Part shown: one piece after another, positions 33,207 to 41,700 of the stretch | How positions within the stretch are numbered: position 1 is the first letter of the stretch | Layout of the letters: each line of letters starts with the position of its first letter | From: Rhodococcus sp. 4CII | Lineage (GTDB): Bacteria > Actinomycetota > Actinomycetes > Mycobacteriales > Mycobacteriaceae | Direction of reading: 5' to 3' | DNA length: 64,000 nucleotides | NCBI RefSeq assembly: GCF_014256275.1 | Contig: NZ_JACCFE010000002.1 | Coordinates: 5,560,001-5,624,000, forward strand | Made by a program: the position numbers and the translations under genes | The notes under the pieces: model-generated | Told to the model about the DNA's origin: nothing | The model's database searches: none | Seen by the model: only the letters and a program-made list of their open reading frames with translations

Positions 33207-33707
33207 ATGTCGCAGGATGAGCGGGTGACCGAACCGGCAGTGTTGTTCAGCGAACCCGGCGCCCGCTGGCGGATGGTGGCGTTCGGCCCGGTGTTCTGCC
33301 TGATCGCACTGATCATCGAACTGCTGACCGGCCCGGTGGTGCACTGGTTCGCGCTGTCGCTGTTCGCGGTGATCCTCAGCGGGTTCGTCTATGTGCAAGT
33401 GGTCGCGGCCCGGAGGCACGCCAGCGTCGAACTCACGTCGTCGTCGCTGCGGCAGGGCACCGAAGACCTGCCGATCACCGAAATCCTGAAGATCATGCCC
33501 CCCGCCGACCCCGAGGCGTACGAGCAGCAGCCGTGGGAGACGGCCCGGAGTCTGGGCGAGCTGTCCGCGGTTCCCCGGCGACGCACCGGAATCGGGCTCC
33601 GACTGCGGGGCGGCGCACTGGTGCAGGCCTGGGCGAAAGATGACGAACGACTCCGTGCGCAGCTCGAAAGCCTACTCGCGAAGTCGGCGGGAGGGTCGGC
33701 GGAATGA
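33207..33707 (+). CDS. DUF3093 family membrane protein
   Basis: 166 residues with two adjacent membrane segments (AFGPVFCLIALIIELLTG, WFALSLFAVILSGFVYVQVV) followed by a cytoplasmic part: ARRHASVELTSSSLRQGTEDLPITEILKIMP and GIGLRLRGGALVQAWAKDDERLRAQLESLL. That pattern is DUF3093. The ATG at 33207 is listed; a GTG at 33225 with AGGA upstream is an alternative. The stop overlaps the next start by four bases. Function unknown. Confidence 0.8.
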   Translation: MSQDERVTEPAVLFSEPGARWRMVAFGPVFCLIALIIELLTGPVVHWFALSLFAVILSGFVYVQVVAARRHASVELTSSSLRQGTEDLPITEILKIMPPADPEAYEQQPWETARSLGELSAVPRRRTGIGLRLRGGALVQAWAKDDERLRAQLESLLAKSAGGSAE

Positions 33708-34045
33708 ACCGCCGCGCCATGCTGGCGGCCGCCGAGTGGATCGGCGCCGTGGTCGGCGTCGTTCTCGCCGTGTGGTGCTGGAACCACGCGCAGGTCACGT
33801 CGGAGTTCGGGCCCGTGGCTCCGGGCGCGCCCTCGTTCGAGGGAACCGCGTATTCGGGGTCGTGGATCGCCGTCGCTGCGGGACTCGTCACGGTCGCAGG
33901 ACTGCTGGTGATCGATTCGGTGCGCCGATTCCGGGCCGGCTCGGCGGGCGAACCCGCCGAGCCGGCACCGGACGAGTCACCGGAAGATCTGGGTCTTGCG
34001 GACGGTGTCGGTCCCGGGACCGTCGAGCATCGCGGAACCGAGTAA
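33704..34045 (+). CDS. Small membrane protein of unknown function
   Basis: 113 residues with two membrane segments (WIGAVVGVVLAVWCWNHA and SGSWIAVAAGLVTVAGLLVI) and an acidic, Pro/Glu-rich tail. It overlaps the DUF3093 stop in ATGA, so the two are translated together and may form a membrane complex. Its last 69 bp overlap the 3' end of the convergent acyl-CoA oxidase-type gene, which constrains both reading frames. No family recognised. Confidence 0.65.
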   Translation: MNRRAMLAAAEWIGAVVGVVLAVWCWNHAQVTSEFGPVAPGAPSFEGTAYSGSWIAVAAGLVTVAGLLVIDSVRRFRAGSAGEPAEPAPDESPEDLGLADGVGPGTVEHRGTE

Positions 34046-35923
34046 CGCCTCGGGCACCCCGAGTCCCGCAATCAGCGTCTCCGCGTGTGGCCGCAGCGAC
34101 CGGCATCGTTCGTTGATGCCCCGCTGCACCGCCTTCGAACGCTCCACCGACAGCTGCCGGTGTTCCATGAACCACGCCTTGTCTTCCTCGATGACGCTCA
34201 GCGCATAGAGGTCGCAGACGTCGCCGAGCAGGTCGCGGGCCTCGTCGTCCTCGCATTCGTCGATACCGGCGACGAACGCCTCGAGCACGATCCGGTCGAT
34301 GTGAGCCTGCGCGGCGTGCAGCACGTGGTCCTGCACGAAGTTGAAGGCGTCGAACGGGTTGTCCTCACGCTTCTGCGCACCCTGGAGCCGACGGGCCGCG
34401 GTCGAGAGCAGGTACTGCTCGCGGTCCTCGAACATGGCGAGCTGCGTGCCGCGGTTGAAGAGGCTCCCGTCTTCCTCGTTGTCCTGCCGGGTGTCGAGGA
34501 TCGTCTGGATGATCTGCTGCGCGGCGGTGCGCTTCTTGACGACGTCGGACACGGTGGTGGCGGCGAAGCGCATCCACTCGACGGGGCTCATACCGCGCAC
34601 CTCGTCCGCGTACGACGTGAGCAGTTCCTTGGCGACGAGCTGAGTCAGAACGTGGTTGTCGCCCTCGAACGTGGTGAACACGTCGGTGTCCGCCTTCAGC
34701 GCGGTGAGACGGTTCTCGGCCATGTACCCGGCGCCGCCGCACGCCTCGCGGGCCTCCTGGATCGCGCGGGTGGCGTGCCAGGTGTTCGCGACTTTGAGTC
34801 CGGCGGCGCGGCCTTCGAGTTCGCGCTGTTCCTGCGGGTCGGCGTCGTCGCTGCTCTGGATCTCGTGCATCTTGGCGACGAGCTCGTTCTGGGCGAACTG
34901 GAGTGCGTAGGACCGGGCGATCAACGGGAACAGCCTGCGCTGATGAACCAGGTAGTCCATGAGCAGCACCTCGTCCTCGGCCTGCGGTGCATTGAACTGC
35001 CTGCGCTGCAACGCATAGCGGGTGGCGATCGACAGGGCGACGCGGGCGGCGGCGCCGGCGGACCCGCCCACGGTGACGCGTCCACGCACGAGGGTGCCCA
35101 CCATCGTGAAGAAGCGGCGATTCGCGTTGTCGATGGGTGAGGTGTAGGTGCCGTCCGGCTCCACGTCGGCGTACTTGTTGAGCAGGTTCTCCCGCGGAAT
35201 CCGCACCTGATCGAACGTGATTCGGCCGTTGTCGACGCCGGGCAGCCCGCCCTTGTAGCCACAGTCCGACGTATGGACGCCGGGGAGATCGTTGCCGTCC
35301 TCGTCCCGGATCGGCACCACGAAGCAGTGCACGCCCTGGGACTCGCCGCCCGTGATCAACTGCGCGAACACGGCCGCCATCGTCGCGTCCTGCGCCGCGC
35401 CGCCGATGTAGTCCTTGCGCGAGGACGGGGTGGGGGAGTGGACGACGAATTCGCCCGCATCCGCGTCGTATGTGGCGGTCGTCTCGAGCGCCTGAACGTC
35501 GCTGCCGTGACCCGTCTCGGTCATCGCGAAACAGCCCAGCAGGTCCAGGTCGATCAGCCGCGTCACGTAGGCCTCGTGGTGGCGCGCGGTGCCGAGGTTC
35601 TCGATCGCGCCGCCGAACAGTCCCCACTGCACCCCGGCCTTGACCATCAGGGACAGGTCGGACATCGCGAGCATCTCGATACTCGTGACGGCGGCGCCGG
35701 CGTCACCGGTGCCGCCGTGAGCTTTCGCGAATCCGTCGGCGGCGTAGCCGTTTCGCGCGAGCAGACGCAACTGCGCCAGGGTCTTTGCGCGGGCCTCGTC
35801 GAGGTCGGGGGTGTAGTGCGGTGCGAAATCGGGGGTGCCGGACAGTTCTGCCCGGACGCGCTCGCGCACCTCGCGCCAGCGTCCGTCGAGTGTGCTTCTC
35901 AGGTGGTCAGCTGTGGTGGCCAT
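33977..35923 (-). CDS. Acyl-CoA dehydrogenase/oxidase family flavoprotein (ACOX-type)
   Basis: 648-residue FAD enzyme. FAMTETGHGSDVQALETTATYD, the RKDYIGGAAQDATMAAVFAQL segment, GVHCFVVPIRDEDGNDLPGV and GLPGVDNGRITFDQVRIPRENLLNKYADV are closest to acyl-CoA oxidases; CGGAGYMAENRL near residue 400 carries the usual helix of the second half. The length (about 650) also fits the oxidase type rather than 380-residue dehydrogenases. It would introduce the 2,3-double bond into acyl-CoA in beta-oxidation. Whether electrons go to oxygen or to ETF cannot be told. The ATG at 35923 is the first start. Its 3' end overlaps the small membrane protein gene. Confidence 0.92.
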   Translation of the reverse strand: MATTADHLRSTLDGRWREVRERVRAELSGTPDFAPHYTPDLDEARAKTLAQLRLLARNGYAADGFAKAHGGTGDAGAAVTSIEMLAMSDLSLMVKAGVQWGLFGGAIENLGTARHHEAYVTRLIDLDLLGCFAMTETGHGSDVQALETTATYDADAGEFVVHSPTPSSRKDYIGGAAQDATMAAVFAQLITGGESQGVHCFVVPIRDEDGNDLPGVHTSDCGYKGGLPGVDNGRITFDQVRIPRENLLNKYADVEPDGTYTSPIDNANRRFFTMVGTLVRGRVTVGGSAGAAARVALSIATRYALQRRQFNAPQAEDEVLLMDYLVHQRRLFPLIARSYALQFAQNELVAKMHEIQSSDDADPQEQRELEGRAAGLKVANTWHATRAIQEAREACGGAGYMAENRLTALKADTDVFTTFEGDNHVLTQLVAKELLTSYADEVRGMSPVEWMRFAATTVSDVVKKRTAAQQIIQTILDTRQDNEEDGSLFNRGTQLAMFEDREQYLLSTAARRLQGAQKREDNPFDAFNFVQDHVLHAAQAHIDRIVLEAFVAGIDECEDDEARDLLGDVCDLYALSVIEEDKAWFMEHRQLSVERSKAVQRGINERCRSLRPHAETLIAGLGVPEALLGSAMLDGPGTDTVRKTQIFR

Positions 35924-35983
35924 GACTCGACACTAGCCGCCGCGGTGAGGCGAGCGAGGCGAGTCGCCGCACGGGTCCGGTGA

Positions 35984-36484
35984 TCAGGGCACATCGAAGG
36001 TGCCGAAGCCCGGCAGCAGCGACTGCGGGTACTCGGCCGGCGCCGTCGTGCTGACGACGATTCGTCCGGCGCCGGTGGCCACATCGATCTCCGGACGAGG
36101 CGAGTCGGTCGAGCCGCCGGTGCCGATGGGAATCGTGGCCACGCCACTCGCTCCGGTGTTCACGTTCAGCCAGTTCACGCGCACGGCGTTGGCCCGCATG
36201 TGATTGCCCGGCCCGGGTATGCAGGTCTGCGCACTGATCGGATTCAGGACGTAACACTCGCTGACAGTGCGCAGCAGAACGACTCCGGGAGCGCGACCCG
36301 TGACCGCCTCGACGGTGAAGTAGGCGGCCAGTAGCGGGCTCGTGCCGATAGGTGGAATCTGCAACGTCGTCACGCGCTCACCCAGCGGGGGAGGCGCGGG
36401 GGCTGCGGCAGCGATGCCGGTGCCGGTCACGGCGACCGCCGTTGCGATACCGATACCGGCGAGAAGCATTCGTGCTCCAGGCAT
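35984..36484 (-). CDS. Secreted protein of unknown function
   Basis: 166 residues from the ATG at 36484, which has GGGGGAGGTGG about eight bases upstream; the longer frame to 36565 lacks such a site. The Sec signal peptide is MLLAGIGIATAVAVTGTGIAAAAP. The mature part of about 135 residues holds two Cys (SECYVLNP and QTCIPGPG) likely forming a disulfide, and is rich in Val, Thr and Pro. No family recognised. It lies 60 bp upstream, on the same strand, of the acyl-CoA oxidase-type gene start. Confidence 0.75.
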   Translation of the reverse strand: MPGARMLLAGIGIATAVAVTGTGIAAAAPAPPPLGERVTTLQIPPIGTSPLLAAYFTVEAVTGRAPGVVLLRTVSECYVLNPISAQTCIPGPGNHMRANAVRVNWLNVNTGASGVATIPIGTGGSTDSPRPEIDVATGAGRIVVSTTAPAEYPQSLLPGFGTFDVP

Positions 36485-36607
36485 CTGCGACCACCTCCCC
36501 CGGCCGACCGTAACACCGGCGATGCGTGCCGCACGCCGCAATGGGCGGTTCGCCGTGTTCGGCAACCGGACTTCCGGCGTACCGTGCCGCCGTCACGGGC
36601 CGGGCTG

Positions 36608-37111
36608 TCACCAGAATCGGCTGCCGGGCCCGCCCTTGAAGGGACCGACCACCCGATCGGTGATCCACCCGCCGTAGAAGCCCCCGGTCTGGGGCCGGAC
36701 CTGCTCCCCGTCTACGAAACAGCCGTCCATCGAACCCGGCATGACTGCAACGTGCCCGACGAGTGACTCGTATCCGGCAACCGGCTGCGGGTAATGCCAC
36801 GCCGCACGCTCGGCGACGTGTCCACCTGCCACGAGGTCGAAATAGTCGGCCCGCCCCTTCCACTCGCACACCGTGCTCCCGTCGACCGGGCGCAGGACCC
36901 CCTGGGCGAAACATGTGCGCGGCAGGTAGTACGTCGGTGGGTGGCTCGTCTCGAGAAGTCGCAGCGAGTTTCGTGTGTGTGCGACGAGCTGTCCACCGAA
37001 CCACACCTCGACCAGCTCGTCGCTCGGGTGCACCGCCGGCGGCCGCGGGTAGTCCCATACCGACTCCTGCCCCGGACCGACCGGATCCGGCGCCGGGTGG
37101 CCGCCGGTCAC
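36608..37111 (-). CDS. DUF427 domain protein
   Basis: 167 residues with the DUF427 fold: VWDYPRPPAVHPSDELVEVWFGGQLVAHTRNSLRLLETSHPPTYYLP, then TVCEWKGRADYFDL, AAWHYPQPVAGYESLVGHVAVMPG and MDGCFVDGEQV. Strongly conserved Trp, Tyr and Pro residues are typical. The domain has no known activity. The GTG at 37111 overlaps the stop of the decayed hydrolase fragment (GTGA), so it may have been coupled to a gene that is now broken. The N-terminal extension to 37330 in the same frame has no domain character. Confidence 0.85.
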   Translation of the reverse strand: MTGGHPAPDPVGPGQESVWDYPRPPAVHPSDELVEVWFGGQLVAHTRNSLRLLETSHPPTYYLPRTCFAQGVLRPVDGSTVCEWKGRADYFDLVAGGHVAERAAWHYPQPVAGYESLVGHVAVMPGSMDGCFVDGEQVRPQTGGFYGGWITDRVVGPFKGGPGSRFW

Positions 37112-37544
37112 CGTGCGTCCGCCGACGCGGCGAGGTATCCCGCGGGGTCGCGCCTGAACGCGGCGATCAGGTCGGCGAGTCCGGCCGGGGCGGCGGCCCG
37201 TGCCTGGTCGAGGGAAATCATCGTGTCTGCGTGGGGGACGACCATCAGAGTCGGCACTCCGATCCTGGGGAGAAGTGGGTCCAGCCCTTGCGGTGCAACA
37301 TGATCGACTGTATCGCCTCGTGCATGCCACGGCGCGGTGCCTGCCGGAAGGTGCGTGCGACGGCCCGGAACCGTTGCGGGTGCGTCCGCGAAAGTTCCTT
37401 GCCGAGAAGGACGTTCATCACGGCAGTCGTGAGCGGTGGTATCGGCCCGGCGATGCGTAGGCCCAGGCGTTGCCCACCCTGTCGACGGATGGCGAGGTTC
37501 CCGGCGGTCGTCGGGACGGTCCGGGTGATCGATTGTGTGTCCAT
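37108..37544 (-). pseudogene. Frameshifted C-terminal fragment of an alpha/beta hydrolase-like gene
   Basis: Two overlapping minus-strand frames complement each other. One (37544 to 37245) ends HRKGWTHFSPGSECRL. The other continues from about 37260 as RIGVPTLMVVPHADTMISLDQARAAA and stops at 37108. Adding one base to the C-run before AGGATC joins them into FSPRIGVPTLMVV, a typical alpha/beta-hydrolase strand leading to the acid residue. The nucleophile-containing N-terminal half is missing. The break could be a sequencing error in the C-run, but the missing half argues for decay. Confidence 0.5.
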
Positions 37545-37547
37545 GGG

Positions 37548-37715
37548 ATGCCCCAGGTGCGCGAGCTGGTCGTCCCGACGGGGCGCGGGCGGCAGGCGCT
37601 GCAGGACGCCGCGGTGCGGGTCGCCGAGATCGAGTACCACTGGGGCGGCATCGTCGGCCACGACCGGTTCGACCACGCCTGCTACCTGCTCAGTTCACTG
37701 CTGCACGAGCTGAGT
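37548..37715 (+). pseudogene. Possible remnant of a winged-helix regulator C-terminus
   Basis: The frame VRELVVPTGRGRQALQDAAVRVAEIEYHW followed by GGIVGHDRFDHACYLLSSLLHEL resembles the last wing and dimerisation helix of MarR-like regulators. No DNA-binding helices precede it, and the frame runs on into the antisense of the Lrp gene without a natural stop. It lies head-to-head with the decayed hydrolase, suggesting a lost regulator-enzyme pair. Confidence 0.35.
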
Positions 37716-38205
37716 CGTGAGGGTCGTCGACGGTGGTCGGCGGGACCGCCGCTCGGACGAGTTGGTCGTGCCGCAGGGCGATCTGGGTCTGCGTCGCGAT
37801 GACGGTCGACGAGCGCAGGACGTTGTGCCCGTCGACGATCGAGTTGATCACTCGCTGCAGATCGGCGTGGGTGCGCGCCACGACGCGGACGAGGACGTCG
37901 CCGGCTCCGGTGATGGTGTGCGCCTCCAGCACTTCGGGGATGGCGGTCAGATGCTCGACGACGGCGGCGTGCCCGTTGCCCTGGGCGATCTCGAGGGTGG
38001 CGAATGCGACCACGGGAAACCCCAGGGCCTCCGGGTCGAGGGTCGGGGCGGAACTGGTGATCACACCGGTGCGTTCGAGTCGGTCGAGACGCGCCTGAAC
38101 CGTGCCGCGCGCCACTCCCAGCCGTCGCGACGCCTCCAGCACGCCGACCTTCGGCTCCGTGTGGAGGAGGTCGAGCAGCGCGGCGTCGAGTTGATCGATA
38201 CTCAT
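37690..38205 (-). CDS. Lrp/AsnC family transcriptional regulator
   Basis: 171 residues. The N-terminal HTH is SIDQLDAALLDLLHTEPKVGVLEASRRLGVARGTVQARLDRLERTGVI; the C-terminal RAM domain contains AFATLEIAQGNGHAAVVEHL, EVLEAHTITGAGDVLVRVVARTHADLQRVI. The ATG at 38205 has AGGGA five bases upstream. It is divergent from hppD across 115 bp, which makes hppD the likely target, with an aromatic amino acid or keto acid as effector by analogy. The C-terminal tail after RAAVPP is non-conserved. Confidence 0.92.
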   Translation of the reverse strand: MSIDQLDAALLDLLHTEPKVGVLEASRRLGVARGTVQARLDRLERTGVITSSAPTLDPEALGFPVVAFATLEIAQGNGHAAVVEHLTAIPEVLEAHTITGAGDVLVRVVARTHADLQRVINSIVDGHNVLRSSTVIATQTQIALRHDQLVRAAVPPTTVDDPHDSARAAVN

Positions 38206-38297
38206 CGCATCCCTGGTCACTGTGTAGGGTCGAACCGTATATCGATCCAGCATTCTGTACAGATTGAGCAGCGTCAAGATGCACCGTTGCGCAGTGC

Positions 38298-38313
38298 TGT
38301 GTGCTGTATCACA
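38298..38313. promoter_or_regulatory. CRP/GlxR-like site before hppD
   Basis: TGTGTGCTGTATCACA matches TGTGA-N6-TCACA with one mismatch and ends 7 bp before the hppD ATG. Such a position would block transcription or translation start, so repression is the likelier effect. It may also be coincidental. Confidence 0.35.
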
Positions 38314-38320
38314 GTGGGGT

Positions 38321-39529
38321 ATGACTATCGCCGACATCCGCCTGACGCCGCACGAAGTGGCCGCACACCTGGAGACCGACGAACTCCGGCAGCTGGTCGG
38401 GCTCGTCGAACACGACGACGCCGCGGACCCCTTTCCCGTGGTCGGAATGGACGCCGTGGTGTTCGTGTGCGGCAACGCGACGCAGAGCATGCAGTACTTC
38501 GTCTCCACGTGGGGCATGACCCTCGTCGCGTACGCCGGACCGGAGACCGGTCAGCGCGCGCACAAGTCGTTCGTGCTCGAGTCCGGGTCGGCGCGCTTCG
38601 TCCTCCACGGCGCCGTCGATCCGAAGAGCCCGCTCGCGGACCATCACCGGGCCCACGGCGACGGGGTGGTGGACCTGGCCATGGAAGTTCTCGACGTCGA
38701 CCGCTGCATCGCGCACGCGCGCTCGCATGGCGCCACCATTCTCGAGGAGCCGCGCGATGTCACCGACCGGTTCGGCACCGTGCGCTTGGCGGCGATCGCC
38801 ACATACGGCAGCACCCGCCACACCATCGTCGACCGCAGCCGGTACGACGGGCCCTACCTGCCCGGGTTCGTCGCGCGCTCCAGCGGCTACGCGACGCGAC
38901 CGGGCAGACCGACCCGGCTGTTCCAGGCGCTCGATCACGCGGTCGGGAACGTCGAGATGGGCCGGATGGACCACTGGGTGCGGTTCTACAACCAGGTCAT
39001 GGGTTTCACGAACATGGCCGAATTCGTCGGCGACGACATCGCCACGGAGTACTCGGCACTCATGTCGAAGGTCGTGGCGAACGGCAACCACCGGGTGAAG
39101 TTCCCGCTCAACGAACCCGCGGTGGGCAAGAAGAAGTCGCAGATCGACGAATACCTCGAATTCTACGGTGAACCGGGCTGCCAGCATCTGGCCCTCGCGA
39201 CCGGCGACATTCTCGCGACGGTGGACGCGCTGCGGGCCGAGGGCGTCGAATTCCTGGACACTCCCGACGCGTACTACGAGGACCCGCAGCTGCGGGCCCG
39301 CATCGGCACGGTGCGGGTGCCGGTGGAGGAACTGCAGAAGCGCGGAATCCTCGTCGACCGCGACGAGGACGGCTACCTCCTGCAGGTCTTCACCAAGCCG
39401 CTGGGCGACCGGCCGACCGTGTTCTTCGAGCTGATCGAACGGCACGGCTCGCTCGGGTTCGGGGCCGGCAACTTCCAGGCCCTGTTCGAGTCCATCGAGC
39501 GTGAGCAGGCGGCCCGCGGCAATCTGTGA
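38321..39529 (+). CDS. hppD: 4-hydroxyphenylpyruvate dioxygenase
   Basis: 402-residue Fe(II) enzyme turning 4-hydroxyphenylpyruvate into homogentisate in tyrosine catabolism. The two vicinal-oxygen-chelate domains are clear. Iron ligands are the His in ALDHAVGNV, the His in GCQHLALATGD and the Glu in VFFELIERHG. The C-terminal GFGAGNFQALFESIEREQ is diagnostic. The ATG at 38321 is preferred over upstream in-frame starts that would run through the promoter. The divergent Lrp regulator and a CRP-like site suggest control by aromatic amino acids and carbon status. Confidence 0.96.
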   Translation: MTIADIRLTPHEVAAHLETDELRQLVGLVEHDDAADPFPVVGMDAVVFVCGNATQSMQYFVSTWGMTLVAYAGPETGQRAHKSFVLESGSARFVLHGAVDPKSPLADHHRAHGDGVVDLAMEVLDVDRCIAHARSHGATILEEPRDVTDRFGTVRLAAIATYGSTRHTIVDRSRYDGPYLPGFVARSSGYATRPGRPTRLFQALDHAVGNVEMGRMDHWVRFYNQVMGFTNMAEFVGDDIATEYSALMSKVVANGNHRVKFPLNEPAVGKKKSQIDEYLEFYGEPGCQHLALATGDILATVDALRAEGVEFLDTPDAYYEDPQLRARIGTVRVPVEELQKRGILVDRDEDGYLLQVFTKPLGDRPTVFFELIERHGSLGFGAGNFQALFESIEREQAARGNL

Positions 39530-39600
39530 CCGCCGGTGGAGCGGCACGGCCTGTCCGAGGCATCGGCAGAGTGATCCTTGCCACCCACTACACCCTGTCG

Positions 39601-39628
39601 TTGGCAAATTCGACAGAACTGGGACACT
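39601..39628 (+). promoter_or_regulatory. Promoter of hemL
   Basis: TTGGCA (39601-39606) and GACACT (39623-39628) are spaced by 16 bp; the hemL GTG at 39636 lies seven bases after the -10, giving a leaderless or near-leaderless transcript. Confidence 0.5.
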
Positions 39629-39635
39629 GGAGGCC

Positions 39636-40961
39636 GTGACTGTTTCCTCCGGTGACCCCGACGTGCACGCATCCCGCTCCGCCCAGCTCTTCGAGAGGGC
39701 TGATCTGGTCATTCCCGGCGGCGTCAACTCCCCGGTGCGGGCGTTCCACTCGGTCGGCGGCACCCCGCGGTTCATCAGGGAAGCGTCCGGCTACACACTC
39801 ACCGACGTCGACGGCAACGATTACGTCGACCTCATCTGCTCCTGGGGTCCGATGATCCTCGGGCACGCGCACCCCGCCGTCGTCGAGGCCGTGCAGAAGG
39901 CGGCCGCCACCGGACTGTCGTTCGGCGCGCCCACCGAGGGCGAGATCGAACTGGCCGAGGAGATCGTGGCCCGCGTCGCGCCGGTGGAGAAGGTGCGCCT
40001 GGTCAATTCCGGCACCGAAGCCACCATGAGCGCCGTCCGCCTCGCCCGCGGTTTCACCGGCCGCACCAAGGTCCTCAAGTTTTCGGGCTGCTACCACGGA
40101 CACGTCGATGCGCTGCTGGCCGACGCCGGTTCCGGACTCGCCACGTTCGGCCTCCCGACGTCCCCCGGCGTGACGGGGGCCCAGGCCGAGGACACCATCG
40201 TCGTGGCCTACAACGACCTCGACGCCGTCGCGCAGGCCTTCGCCGCCAACGAAGGCGAGATCGCGTGCGTCATCACCGAGGCCGCCGCGGGCAACATGGG
40301 CGCGGTGGCGCCGCAGCCCGGATTCAACGAGGGCCTGCGCACCCTTACCCGCGACAACGGCGCGCTGCTCATCATGGACGAGGTGATGACCGGATTCCGG
40401 GTCAGCTCCGCCGGTTGGTACGGCCTCGACGGCGTCGCGGGTGACCTGTACACGTTCGGCAAGGTGATGAGCGGTGGTCTGCCCGCCGCCGCATTCGGTG
40501 GTCGCGCCGACGTCATGGCCCATCTCGCGCCGGCCGGTCCCGTCTACCAGGCAGGCACCCTGTCCGGGAACCCCGTCGCCGTCGCGGCCGGGCTCGCCAG
40601 CCTCCGCGCCGCGGACCAGGGCGTGTACGACGCCCTCGAGCGCAACAGCGCCACCCTCCGAACCCTGCTGTCCGACGCGCTGACCGCCGCGAGCGTGCCG
40701 CACCGGGTGCAGACCGCCGGAACGATGCTCAGCGTGTTCTTCAGCGAAGACCCGGTGACCAACTACGCCGAGGCCAAGGCCGCCCAGACCTGGCGTTTCC
40801 CCGCGTTCTTCCACGGACTGCTCTCGCGCGGGGTGTACCCGCCGCCGAGCGCGTTCGAGGCGTGGTTCGTCTCCGCCGCGATGGACGACAAGGCGTTCTC
40901 GATCATCGCCGACGCCCTGCCCCACGCCGCCAAGGCCGCCGCCGCGGCCGTCCAGCCCTGA
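39636..40961 (+). CDS. hemL: Glutamate-1-semialdehyde 2,1-aminomutase
   Basis: 441-residue PLP enzyme converting glutamate-1-semialdehyde to 5-aminolevulinate. VIPGGVNSPVRAFHSVGGTPRFI, LVNSGTEATMSAVRLARGFTGR, FSGCYHGHVDALLADAGSG, LLIMDEVMTGFR and the PLP-Lys in YTFGKVMSGGLP are all present. The GTG at 39636 follows a promoter-like pair and a GGAGG that is very close. It starts the block leading into cytochrome c maturation, so heme production and use are physically linked, as in mycobacteria (Rv0524-Rv0529). Confidence 0.97.
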   Translation: MTVSSGDPDVHASRSAQLFERADLVIPGGVNSPVRAFHSVGGTPRFIREASGYTLTDVDGNDYVDLICSWGPMILGHAHPAVVEAVQKAAATGLSFGAPTEGEIELAEEIVARVAPVEKVRLVNSGTEATMSAVRLARGFTGRTKVLKFSGCYHGHVDALLADAGSGLATFGLPTSPGVTGAQAEDTIVVAYNDLDAVAQAFAANEGEIACVITEAAAGNMGAVAPQPGFNEGLRTLTRDNGALLIMDEVMTGFRVSSAGWYGLDGVAGDLYTFGKVMSGGLPAAAFGGRADVMAHLAPAGPVYQAGTLSGNPVAVAAGLASLRAADQGVYDALERNSATLRTLLSDALTAASVPHRVQTAGTMLSVFFSEDPVTNYAEAKAAQTWRFPAFFHGLLSRGVYPPPSAFEAWFVSAAMDDKAFSIIADALPHAAKAAAAAVQP

Positions 40962-41040
40962 CGTGTCGTCCCCTCCGGTGACCGGCAGCCCCGCCGCCGA
41001 CACCCACCTGACCTCCCGCCCCGACCCGAGGAACCGCAAC

Positions 41041-41700
41041 GTGACCGAAGCCGATCATCCCGACCACGCCCAGACCCGCACCATCGTGCACGTGCTCCGG
41101 CACGGCGAGGTGCACAACCCGCGCGGAATCCTCTACGGCAGGCTCCCCGGGTTCCGGCTGTCGGTGACGGGTGAGGCGCAAGCGCGGGCCGTGGCGTCGG
41201 TGCTGGCCAAGCACGACATCACCCACGTGGTGTCGTCGCCGCTGCAGCGCGCGCAGGAGACGGCCACCCCGATCGCCGACGCGCACGGCGTCGAGATCGC
41301 CACCGACGAGAACCTCATCGAAGCGGGCAACGAATTCGAGGGTCTCAAGGTGTCCGTCGGCGACGGCGCGTTGTCCCGGCCCCGGCACTGGTGGAAACTG
41401 CGCGATCCCTTCACCCCGTCGTGGGGTGAGCCGTACCTGCAGATCGCGCACCGCATGCTGGCCGCCGTCAACAGCGCCCGCGTGTCGGCGGTGGGCCACG
41501 AGGCCGTCGTCGTCAGCCACCAGCTCCCCGTCTGGACCCTCCGCCGCTTCCTCCAGGGCGAGCGGCTGTGGCACGACCCGCGCCACCGTCAGTGCGGTCT
41601 CGCGTCGCTGACGTCCCTCGTCTACGAGGGCGACACCCTCATCGACATCGTGTACTCGGAGCCCGCGGGCGCATCGGATCCGAGGGTGACCGGGGCATGA
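41041..41700 (+). CDS. Histidine phosphatase family protein (Rv0525-like)
   Basis: 219 residues of the phosphoglycerate-mutase-like fold. The phospho-His is in VHVLRHGEVHNPRGILYGRLPGFRLS; the partner motifs are HVVSSPLQRAQETATPIA and VVVSHQLPVWTLRRFL. The GTG at 41041 has GAGGAA seven bases upstream; a GTG at 40963 directly after hemL is also open. It probably acts on a small phosphoester. The stop overlaps the thiol-disulfide gene by four bases, tying it to the cytochrome c operon. Confidence 0.9.
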   Translation: MTEADHPDHAQTRTIVHVLRHGEVHNPRGILYGRLPGFRLSVTGEAQARAVASVLAKHDITHVVSSPLQRAQETATPIADAHGVEIATDENLIEAGNEFEGLKVSVGDGALSRPRHWWKLRDPFTPSWGEPYLQIAHRMLAAVNSARVSAVGHEAVVVSHQLPVWTLRRFLQGERLWHDPRHRQCGLASLTSLVYEGDTLIDIVYSEPAGASDPRVTGA

